From: Platynereis dumerilii
Taxonomy: Eukaryota > Annelida > Polychaeta > Phyllodocida > Nereididae
NCBI GenBank assembly: GCA_026936325.1
Contig: JAPTHN010000011.1
Coordinates: 25,336,501 to 25,400,500 of the forward strand
Length of the DNA stretch: 64,000 bases
Reading direction: 5' to 3'
The notes under the pieces were generated by a model, which searched no databases, had not been told where the DNA came from, and saw only the letters and a program-made list of their open reading frames with translations. The translations under genes were made by a program, and so were the position numbers. This document shows, piece after piece, positions 10,961 to 24,400 of this stretch; within the stretch, counting starts at the first letter, position 1; every line of letters starts with the position of its first letter.

Positions 10961-11450
10961 TCATCGATGGCTCCTTTTACAATTTGCGATTTTCTTCCTG
11001 ATATAACTTGAGTGAGCTTCCCATGAAATATTGTTGTCTATCATTATACCAAGAAACCTAGTTGTCTTGACTTGATCAATCTGAACATTTGCTATCTTGA
11101 CATTATCAGAAGGCATGACATATACTTTTCTTGGTGAGAAAATCACATACTGAGTTTTATATATATTAAGAGAGAGTTTGTTTGAATCAATCCATGTTTT
11201 AATATATTCTAATTCCAAATTCAATTCGTTTAACAGGTTGGTCATATCGCTACCCTGAATAAAGACATTGCAATCGTCAGCAAATAGAATGGGCAATAGT
11301 GATTGAGATGCATTACAAATATCATTTATATATAATAGAAATAGAATGGGGCCAAGGATAGATCTCTGTGGCACCCCGTAGGTAATAGGTTTATAAGAAG
11401 ATGATACATTATTGAAGGAAACGTACTGAGTTCTACTCTTCTAAATAAAT
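10961..11450 (-). pseudogene. LINE reverse-transcriptase fragment
   Basis: The minus-strand frame reads GVPQRSILGPILFLLYINDI (starting just upstream of 11374), then LLPILFADDCNVFI with the catalytic Asp pair, then LSLNIYKTQYVIFSPRK and TTRFLGIMIDNNISWEAH. These are RT palm motifs and thumb start of a Jockey/CR1-group LINE, distinct from the other LINEs here. The fragment covers only about 150 residues and is cut off on both sides, after KIANCKRSHR at the 3' side and near 11450 at the 5' side. The G-S motif has Arg in place of Gly in PQRS. It is a dead relic. Confidence 0.85.
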
Positions 11451-14400
11451 GTAAGCCTTCTTTTGAAAACTTATGTGCACTGGGCTTAATTAACTGTGCA
11501 TGGTCAGGTTCCAGTGTGATTGGCAGACAGTTAATCCCTTGCACAACCCTGCCTCAGAAATGACTTATCCAAGCATTTGTTTGTGTGAAAAGTCTCTGAT
11601 TGTTGATACTACCCACACCCATGCCTTTTGTTGGCTTCATATGATTACGATGGGTATGCTTGCTGTTGACCTTTTGCCAGATAATATCAGGCTATATCAG
11701 ATTCTATTCATGTAATGCACTCCTCTAGCTAATTTGACCTTTTTTACTATTGGCCTTCCAGCCTTGTATCGGGATTATACAAGACCTCGGGTGACTATAC
11801 CAGGGATATATTGCCCCCAAACATGGTATAACCTTGTATAATTTGTGGAAAAATTGATGTATTTGATTCTTACACTAAAATCAGTCATGATACATTGATC
11901 AAAAGGCCTTTTCTCTCTAGTTCCAAAGGAAAATAAAAATAGACAGATGAATTATATACAAAGCTTAATACTATACTGGGGTATGATCATGAAACGTCAA
12001 CACAACAGTTATCATAACTCTTGAAATTCAAATTTAAGAGTGAATTTGTCCATGCATCTTGATATGGAAAGGTCCATATACCTATATAACAGTTTCTTTC
12101 ATTAAAACAATTTAAAAACTACCTTCACTAGCAGTTTTGAAATCCACCAAATACTTTAAAGCTTTTGAGCTATACTCACCAAATGTTTGGACATGGGGTA
12201 GACAAGATTTGAATCTCTCTTTGAAAAAACAACAACATTAAATTGGTGGTTACCCTTTGTTAATTTTGATTGTGTTGATTGACCCCTTGACCAAATATCA
12301 TTGACCTATATCCAAACCTTGAACCCTGTGCCCAAGACTATTCCCTGGAATCTGCCATGATCAAGGAGCTTACGAGATGCCTTGAGGGCTCAATGACTTT
12401 AAATGGCTTCTCTCCGGCTGAAGCAAAGACTTTAATACATTTCATTTCTACAATTTGATAATAATTTTCTTTAAAGCTTTAATACTTTGATTAATCTTAT
12501 CAGCTGTAATGTCTCATTACGAATAAAATCATATATATATATGCGATCTTTGCAGATTCATTGCATGTGGTATATGCACAAGGATAAAATGTCAGCCATA
12601 TAATGCCTTTCTGTGTTGTGGCTCAAGAAAGAGAGATGATCAGACAAGAACCATGGAAGGGTTAGAATAATTTGGTTTAATTTTGGTAATTGACAAGAAG
12701 GCCAAATCTAGGGTAAAGCTCATCAAAGGTTGACTGGTCTCTTTGGAAGACACAGGGAAAGGGGGGGGGGGATTTGGAACATAGAAACCCAGAACTTAAT
12801 GCTGGATTGCTGGTGGCCATATCTTTTCCCTTTCATGTTTATCATAGGTTTCATACTTAGAAAGTACAGTCCGCTCATTTCTAGCATGGATGGTTGTCGT
12901 CAATAATCTAACAAAAGCGGCACCAAAACATCTCAAATTTCGGGACAAAGTGCCCTGGAAAATGTGGTAACGGAGTGGACTTTTGATGCAAAAAACCTGC
13001 TTTTTGAGCAATTTAAAAATAGAAAAAATGATGTAAGTCTTATTTTCAGAATTACATCATCTCAGATCAATCGCTTTTCAATTAAATTTCGATTTTTTAA
13101 AACTAATTTTGTGGTAACAGAGTGGACAGGAACGGTTTGGTTTTCTCTTAATAGTGCGTTCTATTAGGGAGATACGATGTTATGATTGCAGTGTATTGAA
13201 ACCTGTCACCCTCAACAATATATGCATTAAATTCCTTTGAAAAAGTATCATTGGTAAGCTCGGAAATGAAGGGAATGGAGTTGACATTTTAGTGGGACCA
13301 AAAATTCTTCCAATGAAAATTATGCCATAATTGATACTTGTTTAATGAAATCTGCAAAGCTGTGGTAGTGTGGCGCATGCGCTTCTCATGACATTTAGTG
13401 GAAATTGCTCATTAAAAACAATAGCGAGCCGAGCTATGGCAAGGAAGGGAGTGGACAAGAAAATAGACATAAACTAGTGACACGTCTTTTACATCAATTT
13501 ATTCAATGAAATGAAATAAGAAAAAAGTTAAATATGATATTAATACAAGTCTATATTCTCATGAACCGTGCAAGGAAACTTTGAAATTAATGGTACATTT
13601 GGAGAAAAATTAACACTTTATTTCGTCATGTCAGGCTCAGTGACAGAGAAAAACCATTGATTTGGCATGGGTTGTTGGACATAATGCACCAAAAAAAGGT
13701 CCAATAAAGGACCTTTGTTCCAAATGCAGTGGTTCTAAATAAAAATATGAATAACAGATGTAGAGTGAAGCTTCAGATATTAATTGCATTCAAATTATTA
13801 TCAGGGAACTGGAGTTATAGACAAATTACAAAATAGGTATTCTACCCGTGAGTATGTGTATTTCTACTGTGTGACCTGCAGATGCTGAGCAATCAGGCAT
13901 CAGGGAATATGTGTCTTGTGATATGTCTAATGAGGTTATTTTATGCGAATTGACATTAAAATTTCTAACAGCAAAAATTGAAAACAAGATAATTCTTGAT
14001 ATTTCACAATGGAATTGTAATTCACAAATTACCATATTATATGGTTCAAATATCTCATATGCAGATCTAAGTGACATGAATTTGAATGAGATATTTAAAG
14101 GTGAACTCTTATTTGTGATGATATCAGTATAGATACACACACAACGTCACCAACTACAATCGAGTTATTTGTGGCATGCAGGAATGAGAAACATGTGGGA
14201 AAATATAGGCTACTGCCTTCGGCTTAATTGAAAAGAAATTAGAGAACCCTGAACTAAAGATGGCACTGATGAAAGAAGAAAAGCTATTTTGACATAGCAT
14301 GGATAATGGGGTTTAGACATTTTCAGGTCGATAATCTTTGTACACTGTAAAATTTTAAAACTGTGTTGAAGCAATATATTAAGCTATCTCCGGCCATTTC

Positions 14401-15873
14401 TAGATTCGCACCTGTGCTTACCAAACATGATTGCATGTACAGATTCGCTGACTTTTGCAAGCACAAATATGCTAATGAACGTGGTGTCCGGATCTTGTCT
14501 GATGTTTTTCTTATGTACAAACCTCATAAGTTAAGCCCCTCCTTAGAAATTTCATAAAAAAATAAGTTTCCCATGCCACCTTGAAACACATTCTTGAGAC
14601 AAAATTCCTACCCCGCTCCCCTAGTTGTAAATTCTAAACGGTCCCTTAATACATTGTCAAGACAGCGCTTTACACAATTACCTCTCAGAGCAACAAGTGA
14701 ATGAGAAAGAGCCTTTTACTTTAAATATATTATTCAATTTAGGACAAATTTATCTTGGAAAGACCAAACGATATAAAGATTGCTTATGATGGCTGAAGTA
14801 ATGGTCAGAGTTTTTCAGTACTGAAGCAATGCCTATTGACTGTGAGATGGTGGCTCATTCCTCTCCCTGCTGAGCTATCATCAGACATCAACAGTGGTTA
14901 ATTTAATTACAAGACAAATTTGATAAATCTGTATCTGCTTCCAATGAGACAAATTCATGCCCCAGCCAGCTGTGTTAATTAATTAAGAGCATAATTCTCT
15001 TCATCAGAGATTCATTATAGTACTGCTCCACCAGGAGAAACATAATAAAAAAAATTACCAAGTATGTGTATGATCATAACAATCTTCCATTGACACTTCC
15101 TTTATTTCTTAGCAAATAATTATGATCATTTCCTTGGCCTCATAGAAAAATTAGTGGGAAATGAATACAGCAATAAGTGAATGACCTGAATCTGCAAAAT
15201 TGAACACGTGCACTGTTCCTCTTTCTTGGACTACATGTATGTGAAATTATTGGCTACGCCCCTGGGCGAGAGCTAATGTAACGAGTCAGGTCCACATTCC
15301 TCTGTAACGCTGTGCACAACTTCCTGACAAAATTCAAGATCGTATAAAGTTGTCCTTTGGTACCATGTTTTCTAATCACCAAATGACTGCTCTGTTCAAT
15401 TTTGGCTCCAGTTGGTGCATTCTTTATTCACAAAATAAAGAAATACCCACGAGATGCGTACACCCCCTTCTTCTCCATTGGCAAATTTAAGAGCCACGAT
15501 GCAGCAGCAGCAGGGCTCTGGCCACCACTGCAACACACTTCATGGGCTGGCCAAGTGCACACTCAGGATTTAAGAAAGGGGTGGGGGGTTGGGTGGGGCA
15601 TATGAGAGGTTTTATAAACTCCTGTTGGTACTATTTATTTTTGCCAAGTGTAGTAGCATGGCATACAGATGCAGAATATGGTATATAATTATTTGTGTAC
15701 AGTCACTGTACACATGACATTAATTAGCTATCATTGTTAGAGTAGGCCAAACCTTATCAACATTCACAAATACTGTCCCGTAATATTTCAGCAACTCATT
15801 TTCTAATGAACCATCAACAAAATCAATTTCTCAAGCAACTTGCCATTTACATTGCCACAATTACATATATACA
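11451..15873. other. No gene seen
   Basis: Some 4.4 kb of AT-rich sequence with only short frames and no recognisable domain. Minor items: a phrase GTGGTAACGGAGTGGAC near 12964 recurs as GTGGTAACAGAGTGGAC near 13111; a small hairpin lies at about 13694-13716 (AAAAGGTCC/AGGACCTTT); a G-run lies near 12760; an (AT)n stretch lies near 12532. Confidence 0.35.
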
Positions 15874-15906
15874 AGATAGATAGATAGATACATGGATAGA
15901 TACATG

Positions 15907-15948
<42 letters not shown>

Positions 15949-15949
15949 C
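15874..15949. repeat. (GATA)n microsatellite
   Basis: GATA units run through the region, broken twice by CATGGATAGATA. On the minus strand they translate to the repeating Ile-Tyr-Leu-Ser pattern of a spurious frame. Confidence 0.95.
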
Positions 15950-16242
15950 TGTCCTGAACAGAGACAGCTAGTTTGTAGAATTACACAAGAAAGAGGGTAA
16001 ATATTTCCTTTGATCAAGGTGTGAATCACCTGGAAGTGCAATTAGCCCTGAAGACGGGGGATGAGGGGGTACCAATATACCCGGGTACAGCAATTAAATA
16101 GGATTCTTCTCTCATTGGATAACTAGGATTGGGTATTGACCAATCATATGGCTCTCATTGATGCCATATTTCTAGTGTAGTGATCAATATGCCATAACTT
16201 TGTTAATAATGCTCCGATTTGAATGAAAATTTCAGGATTTAT

Positions 16243-19200
16243 GTTTTAATGAGCTGTCTCAGAGAAAATCATGCAAAATCCAGAGATCTTGATTGATGAC
16301 CGACTCGGAATTGGCTGAAACTTTCCACACATCAAGGTTTGGGTCTTTAAACATGTAATTCATGGTCAAAAGTCCAAATTTCATTTTTTAAGGTTGTGCC
16401 ACAGCATCTTGAAAAAAAGATGTTTTTCACTTAAAATTGACTAAAAATTCACTCCGAGCGCCCATGAAATTGCATGTTTTTAAAGCCTCATTCAATCTGC
16501 TAAACTGCAAATATAGTCATGTAAGTTTAAAAAGTTTGTCATTTGGAACTTTAAAAATGCAAAAAATTCATTAAATAAATTTTGACATCATTCATCTGTT
16601 TTTGGCAGCTTGCCAAAAATTTGTCTTCAATGGATTTTTGAAAATTGTGAAAAACACCCTATGTTTAAGGGGGCTGTTCTCAATGCGCGACGCCTTTAGA
16701 AACCTGATTTTAAAAAAATAGGAATGCAGAACACTTGAATTTTACTAAATGGGTGTCCGTTCCATGGGATATTTTGTTGTAAAGTTGCAATAGGTGGCGC
16801 TAATTTTCGAATTTTTCATTAAAATGTGAAAAACTAGGTAGTTCAACAGCATCTACTTAAAAGCCAGATATAAAAATGTTTGGTTTAAACCACATTTTTT
16901 GGGTGAGAGAATTGCAATATGTCATTTTCTATGACACTGGAACCCAATCCAAGATGGAAGTTGAGCTGGAATTCAAAATGGCCGCCAAAAAGTAAATTGT
17001 ATGCAACTTTGCTCCAAATTGGGATAGAGCGGCACTATTTTGGCTTCAAAGATGGGTTTAGGGACCTGAGAAAGTCAGTTATGATATCAATTTTCATTTT
17101 ACATCCAGCCGATCCAAGTTGGCATCCAAAATGGAATTCAAAATGGCTGCCGAAAGGTAAATACTACCTCTTTTTACTCATAAATGGGATTGATCGCCAC
17201 TGTTTAGGCCCAAACATGGGTTTTTGGGGTCTGAGAATTCCATTATGATATCCAGTATAGTCCATTTACATTTTCCTACCAAGATGGTGTCCAAGCTGCA
17301 ATTCAAAATGGCCGCCAAAGGTGTATTTCACCTATTTTAGCTCCTAATTGGGATTGATCACCACAGTTTGGGCCCAAACATGAGTTTTTGGGGTATTAGA
17401 ATTCCATTATGATATCCAGTATAGTATAGTCCATATACTTTTTCCTAACAAGACAGTGTCCAGGCTGTAATTCAAAATGACCACCAATAGAGTATTTCAC
17501 CAATTTAACTCCTAATTGGGGATTGATCGCCACAGTTTGGGCCCAAACATGGGTTTTGGGGTCTCTGAGAATTTGATTATGATATCCCTTTTCATTTCAT
17601 TTAATCCAAGTTGACGTTCAAATCTGGAATTCAAAATTGCCACCACAGGCATACTTTGCATATTCTTGCTCATAATTTGGATGGAACTGCCCCTATGAGG
17701 GTCCAAACATGGGTTTTTGGGGTCTGAGAATTCAATTATGATATTCGTCTTCGTGTCCGAGGTCGCCTCGTGCCTTTTGTCATGATGCAGCTTTGTCAAG
17801 TGTAAACAATGAAAGTATGAAAGTTGTTATGGTCCCTAAAACATTTCACATGCAAAATGACAACTCATAGTACTACTTGCCAGTGGTTACACTAGTCAAA
17901 ATGATACCCTACCAAGAATTTCATGTCTCTCCTCTTGAATATAAGATTGTAATTGGCCAAAATCATCTCAGAATGCATGAAGCCTTTGACGTTCAACACA
18001 CATTTTTTTTGCAAAAACCGGATAGTGGTGTTTTGCAAAAACCGGATGGTGGTGGTAGTTTTGGGGGTATATTTTACCTATTTCGGTCGAAATATGGGTT
18101 TTGGGGTCTGAACATTTGAATTATGTTATTAATATTCATTTTCTTCCATCCGATCCAAGATGGTGTCCAAGCTGAAACCAAAATGGTTCTCCTATTTTTG
18201 CTCTTAATTGGGATCGATCTGCGCTGTTCAGGTCCAAACATGGGGGTCTGAGAAGTCAATTATGCATTCCATTTTTTCTTTGACTACTCCCAATCACCCC
18301 AATCTAAGTTATCATCCACAACGGAATTCAAATGTGAAAAAGCTGCTGCAGAATAATATTTATGTCTATCAGTGTGCTCCTAATTGAGATGTAGTTGCAT
18401 TATTTTGCGTGCCTAACATGGATTTTTTTGGTCTTACCATTTAATTTTGAGAATCATGCTCTTTTCCCTATAACCTGATCCAAGATAGTGCTAAAGTAGA
18501 ATTCATAATTGCCACTTATACATTGTAGTAAATTTGACCTACTTGGGATGTAACTTATCTTGCTTCAGGAAGTTTGAGGTATGGGAATTCAATTTGTGAC
18601 CATTTCTGGCACCTGCATAGCATGCCTAATTAGTTAATCAGTTTGTACTTTTGGTTGTAAAATTGTAACATTCCAGGCCCTGTCCAAAAACCATGTTGGA
18701 CTTGGGTTTCAGTAAAGTTGGAACTGAATGCTCTGTTTGACTCCAAAATAGGAGCTCTAGCCCTATTGATGGTAAATATAGTTTTCTTTAGCTTTTTTTG
18801 AGATCTACCTAAAAAAGAGTCAGCACAGATATGCTAATTTTGGATTGGGTTGACACAATATTCAATTCACTGATGCTAAATTCTACTTTTATATTTAGAA
18901 AGGTAGGCTCTATCCAAATATAGATAAAACTCCATTTTCAGCTACCACTTTGGGAATTCTAAGTTGGACAATACTTCAGATTTGGTCATTTGGACCCATA
19001 AGTACACAACAATTCATCGTTATATCTCAATTAGGAGCAAAGGTAGACTTCACTTTTTGGCAATCATTTTCAATTACGTCATGGATGCCGTCTTGTAGTG
19101 GATGGAAGTAAGAGGTAAAATAAAAATTGATATCTTGTTTCATTTCTAATTCCCGCAAAATGCAAGTTGATACCTCAAAAGTGCAGTTCTATCTCATTAA

Positions 19201-21515
19201 GGAGGTAAACTACATAGAAATTACTTTTTGGAACCCATATATTCAAATTTTTTTAAAACAATTTTGGATCAGGTAATGATTAAATAGTAATTTATATCAA
19301 AATTGAATTCTTAGAATCTAAAAATGCAACTTTGCACCAAAAACAATTCAGCTGTATCCCTATGAAGATTCAAGACTAATTTTTCTGAAGATTCAAGACT
19401 AAAGCAAAGGAAATTAGAATTTACATTTTGATGGCCATTTTGAATTCCAGCTAAGAAGGAATGCTTGGTCGGCTGAGATTAAAATAAAAAATAGCATCCA
19501 AGCATGTGCCATGTCTTCGGGCCTTAATTTGATCAATTTGTTCCTCTGCCTGGTACGTGGCAGGGCAGTCTGGAGTTTGTTTATGTCCAACTCCTCCCTC
19601 GTCGGAGTCCAGGGAGAACTAAACTACTGTTGCTACTACCTACCATCCCACCATCCGGTTTTTGCAAAACGCCACTATCCGATTTTTGCAAAACAAATGT
19701 GTTTTGGATGTCAAAGGCTGCATGCAATCTGAGATGATTTTGGCCAATTACAATCTTATATTCAAGAGAAGGGACATGAAATTCCAGGTAGGGTATCATT
19801 ATGACTAGTGTAACCACTGGAAAGTAATACTTTGAGTTGTCATTTCGCCTGTGAAATGTTTTATGGACAATAAAACTTTCATGCTTTCATTGTTTACACT
19901 TGACGAAGCTGCATCATGACAAAAGGCAAAAATAAGCGAAATATACCTGTTATGTGGTGGCCATTTTGAATTCCAGATTTGAACGTCAACTTGGATTAAA
20001 TGAAATCAAAATGGATATCACAATCAAATTCTCAGAGACCCCAAAACCCATGTTTGGGCCCAAACAGGTGGATCAGTCCCGAAAAGGAGCAAAAATTGGT
20101 GAAATACACCTTTGATACACCTTTTGTGGCCATTTTGAATTGGAGCTTGGACACTGTCTTGGTAGGAAAATGTAAATGGACTATACTGGATATCATAATG
20201 GAATTCTCAGGCCCCCAAAACCCATGTTAGGGCCCAAATTGTGGTGAATAATCCAAATTTGGAGCAAAAATTGGTGAAATACACCTTTGGCGGCCATTTT
20301 GAATTGCAGCTTGGACACTGTGTTGTTATGAAAATGTAAATGGACTATACTGGATATCATAATTGAATTCTAAGACCCCCGAAACCCATTTTTGGGCCAA
20401 AATAGTGGTGATCAATCCCAATTAGGAGCAAAAATAGATGAAATACACCTTTGGCGGCCATTTTGAATTGCAGCTTGGACACCATCTTGGTAGGAAAATG
20501 TAAATGGACTATACTGGATATCATAATGGAATTCAAAGACCCCAAAAACTCATGTTTGGGCCTAAACAGTGGCGATCAATCCCATTTATGAGTGAAAAGA
20601 GGTAATATTTACCTTTCGGCAGCCATTTTGAATTCCATTTTGGATGCCAACTTGGATCGGCTGGATGTAAAATGAAAATTGATATCATAACTGAGTTTCT
20701 CAGGTCCCTAAACCCATCTTTGAAGCCAAAATAGTGCCGCTCTATCCCAATTTGGAGCAAAGTTGCATACAATTTACTTTTTGGCGGCCATTTTGAATTC
20801 CAGCTCAACTTCCATCTTGGATTGGGTTGAAGTGTCATAGAAAATGACATATTGCAATCCTCTCACCCAAAAAATGTGGTTTAAACCAAAAATTTTCATA
20901 TCTGGCTTTTAAGTAGATGCTGTTGAACTTCGTAGCTTTTCACATTTTAATGAAAAATTCGAAAATTAGCTCCACCTATTGCAACTTTACAACAGAATAT
21001 CCCACGGAACGGACACCCATTTATTAAATTCAAGTGTTCTGCATTCCTATTTTTTTTAAATCAGGTTTCTAAAGGCCTCGCGCATTGAGAACAGCCCCCT
21101 TAAACATAGGGAGTTTTTCACAATTTTCAAAAATCCATCGAAGACAAATATTTGGCAAGCTGCCAAAAACAGATGAATGATGTTTAAATTAATTTAATGA
21201 ATTTTTTGCATTTTTAAGGTTCCAAATGACAAACTTTTTAAACTTACATGACTATATTTGCAGTTTATCAGATTTAATGAGGCTTTAAAAACATGCAATT
21301 TTATGGGTGCTTGGAGTGAATTTTTAGTCAATTTTAAGTGAAAAACATCTTTTTTTCAAGATGCTGTGGCACTACCTTAAAAAATGAAATTTGGACTTTT
21401 GACCATCACTTGCATGTTTAAAGACCTGAACCTTGATGTGTGGAAAGTTTCAGCCATTTCCGAGTCGGTCATCAATCAGGCTCTGCATGATTTTCTCTGA
21501 GACAGCTCATTTAAA
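16243..21515. repeat. 5.3-kb palindromic array of ~165-bp units
   Basis: The left arm (about 16243-18060) and right arm (about 19638-21515) are long near-identical inverted copies. GAGCTGTCTCAGAGAAAATC at the left end is complemented by GATTTTCTCTGAGACAGCTC at the right end. Each arm is itself a tandem array. A phrase AATTCAAAATGGCCGCC or variant recurs near 16970, 17136, 17301, 17469 and 17627 (spacing about 158-168 bases), with TGGGTTTTTGGGGTCTGAGA in each unit. More degraded units continue toward the centre on both sides (about 18080-18520 and 19010-19460). Two similar frames of about 107 codons on opposite strands, at 16919-17248 and 20533-20850, are the same repeat read twice and not genes. 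No transposase is seen. Confidence 0.85.
17750..18060 (+). repeat. Extra segment in the left arm, mirrored at 19638-19930
   Basis: This stretch differs from the 165-bp unit. It includes ATGATGCAGCTTTGTCAAGT, TTGGCCAAAATCATCTCAGA and two closely spaced TTTTGCAAAAACCGGAT words. All are present inverted at 19638-19930, so it was in the unit set before the arms were duplicated. Confidence 0.75.
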
Positions 21516-22740
21516 AGTGGCATATTATACATTTTTCTTAAAAATAATCTTATAATCTGCATTATTCTGTGTTTTTAGTTTTTTTAGAATTGCTAATTGC
21601 TGCTAGTGAAGGGCAATTAAACCGTAATTAGGGTTTCTAATTTCAATGTAATTCGCAGTTCCTTTGAAGTAAAAAGTCCTAATGACCCTCAAGTTGTAAA
21701 TGTTCATAACGAATCAGCTCACAGCAGTACATGTTCAATTTTAGCCAATATTTTTTCACTAAGATGCTATTTTTATGGTCTTATAGTGCCCTGATTTGCT
21801 CAAAACTACATTAATGTATTCCTTCATTGCGAATTATGACGTGGTTGAAAATTGGAGTTGTTTGGTGCAGTATTATTACTGGCATTGATGATTTTACCTG
21901 AGGAAAGTGGGAGATGTTGACTGTTTGAGTGCCAGAATCAGAATGAAGGCTAAGTAAGAGAGTAAATTTAGGGCCGAAGGCCCAAGCTTGATTGGCGATT
22001 TTTCGCCCTACAAGCTAGAATGAAGGCTACCTGAACTGGGTCCTTTTATAGGTGGACCCCCGTCTTTTACCTAATAAGACAATTCAGTTACGGTCTTTTG
22101 TCTGTTGACATAAATTATATGCCTTTTTAAAAGTGGAAGGATAAATAACTAATTGTTTTAAATCTTAATACTAGTATTTAGAAAATTTCTGCAGTTATTT
22201 TAGTCTAATCTATTTGAGAAGAAGTTGTTGCACTTTTGAAACACAATGAGAAATGGCATGAATTAAAAGGTGTGGGACTTAGAAATAGGCCTGCAACTAA
22301 AAGTGGGGTTAGATAGAATGATAAAAAGTTCTGCTGGCACATTTTAAGGTGTAAGAGGACTAGGAAGCAACTGTGCACAAATTATAGTCTATATATCATA
22401 TAATTTATAGACAAGGTTTCTGAAGTAGATTTTGTAATTAGATGCTGTAAATATTACGTCTGGGGATAATAAAAGTTTAGCAAAGTGCCAAACCATGTGT
22501 GTTTTCTCATTCATACATACTGGTTTTATCGCAAGCACACCTGACATCATCTGACAGATTGCCAAAAAGAAGTAGCTTTCGGGTTGGCAGAACCATGTGC
22601 TCTCCGAGCGCTCGCTCTAGTTTATAAATAGTATAAGCAGAATAATATAATTTTTCACTGCTATGAAGGTTGAGGGCTGCATCGCCACATATATTTGGAT
22701 GTAAAAGGTAGACGTTGAGATTACGGTTGAAAAACTATGC
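21516..22740. other. No gene seen
   Basis: Non-coding AT-rich sequence. A short GC-rich inverted pair GGGCCGAAGGCCC sits near 21971. No frame above 60 codons has recognisable content. Confidence 0.35.
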
Positions 22741-22994
22741 GAGAAGCACAAACTTTAGCTTCCTTCAGGAGCTATCTTGTCAACTCATGCAGGTTACATA
22801 ACTCCTGGTGATGAAGTCCTTTCTTCAGGATATTGGTTGCCCAAGTATGCATGTCCTGCAAATTGTCTGCCCTTCCAGGCCAGTGTTATGCCCCCAGGTA
22901 TTTTGTCAACTGTTGAGATGAAAAACAACAGAGAGGGTCATATGATGATCATGAATTTACGGTCAATGGAGTGCTAGAGATAATCGCCCTCTTC

Positions 22995-23240
22995 ATTGCT
23001 GATTGCTGTTACCGCCAATACGCACTATTGTGCCCAATAGGCCTATTGGGCATGGATATTAGGCCTTTGGGCAAAATATAGGGTCTTTTGGCAAATCATA
23101 GGGTCTGTGGGCAAACTATAGAGCCTTTGGGCATTAGGACTCCTTTTGGCATGACTTTCCCGAAGCCATCGCATCCTTCTAAATATCCGCGAGGCCTTTG
23201 GGCAAAATATAGGTCCTTTGGGCGCATGCCTAAATCACTC
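22995..23240. repeat. Degenerate short tandem repeat (GGGCAAA-type)
   Basis: Variants of CCTTTGGGCAAAATATAGG recur about eight times with irregular spacing. They are specific to this copy of repeat B/C. Confidence 0.6.
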
Positions 23241-23375
23241 ATTATCGCTCACTCCCAACTATAGTGGATTTTGGCAAAGATCTTATACTTTGGATACATG
23301 CCCAAGTCACTTGCAATAAGTCTTTTATACTATTGTGGATTTTGACAAATGTCCAACTTTGGATAATAGTAAACT

Positions 23376-23530
23376 GACCAATGAGAATACGCCCTAATAT
23401 CTTGACCAATGAGAATCCACCCTAATATCCACAGTAGGGGGGCACTGTAGTTAATAGTTTGTCCAATGAGAATGCCACCTAATATCCTGTCCAACGAGAA
23501 TCCTGCCAAATATCCTAGCCAATGGATATT
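23376..23530. repeat. 28-bp minisatellite, degenerate
   Basis: Units beginning GACCAATGAGAAT or GTCCAATGAGAAT and ending in CTAATATC start at 23376, 23404, 23461, 23489 and 23517. The spacing is 28 bases apart from one gap. Confidence 0.75.
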
Positions 23531-24400
23531 AAGCTGCATTCTCATAGGACACACTGAGAATTCAATGATATTCCAATCTAATATCCAACAGCCACTGAAA
23601 ATTGAGCCTAATATTAAATAGGCTAATAGTCAAATAGGCTCTTTGGTCAAAGTCAAAAGACTAAGCCAAAATCCATGACAGTCTTTTGTGGATATTTGTG
23701 GATATCTGTGAGTGATTATATATGCTTTGGGCATACACAATAGCTTGTGGTACATGTCCAGTAGTGTTAATTAAAGCACATAGGCAACTTTCAATGATGA
23801 AGCAAAGCCAGGTGGTAAGTTCGAAAGAATATAATAAAGAAACTACCGTGACAGTAGTTGTAACACAAAATGGATGGAACACAATAAAGGGGTTAAGCCC
23901 GAATGACAGCTTCAATTGTTGTCACCGGGAGAGCGGCCAACCAATTTCAAGAGTGCAGCTGATGCGCATTGTTTGGAAAAATTGACAAATGATTTCACCC
24001 TCGTTCCACCACCCACTGTTGAATAATATAAGTTTTCATGGCTTGGGTCACAGAGACAGTAATGTACTTTTCCACTGATCTGAACTTCATAATTTTTATG
24101 AAAACTTCCCCTCCTCATCCATGCGGCAGAATTCAAGACTCATGAAGAGTGTGGAAAAAGGATTTCAAAGCAACTTGCCAGGGACTATGCAGAGAATGCA
24201 GATCCCATGGCAAGCAAAGGAACTGTTCCTGAAAAGCCAGATGCCGGGAAAGAACTACAAATAAGCTGACGTAATCTTTTAGACAGTGATGAGACTTCCA
24301 GGGCTTAGACTGCGTTTCCTGCTGATTTTCAATGGCATTGAGATTTTTTGTCTGTGTGAGAGTATCAGGTGAATCATGTTGTAAAAGGTTCCCAGAGTCT

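Larger units (their letters stand above)
22745..24400 (+). repeat. Dispersed repeat B/C, copy 1
   Basis: Block B (about 22770-22935) contains ACTCCTGGTGATGAAGTCC and TGCAAATTGTCTGCCCTTCC. Block C (about 24000-24400) contains GAATTCAAGACTCATGAAGA and GCCGGGAAAGAACTACAAAT. The same blocks in the same order occur at 43500-44130, and inverted at 56335-57060. Further B blocks lie at 25385-25424 joined to 29769-29890, at 44128-44290 and at 55385-55560 (minus). The family has no visible coding frame and its type is unknown. Confidence 0.7.

Noticed and set aside
12964-13167. Repeated GTGGTAACGGAGTGGAC phrase as part of a gene or element
   Set aside because: Only two close copies and a third partial one; no ends, no domain.
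16919-20850. Two similar 105-109-codon frames on opposite strands as paralogous genes
   Set aside because: They are the arms of one palindromic tandem repeat; no domain and no conserved frame in other units.
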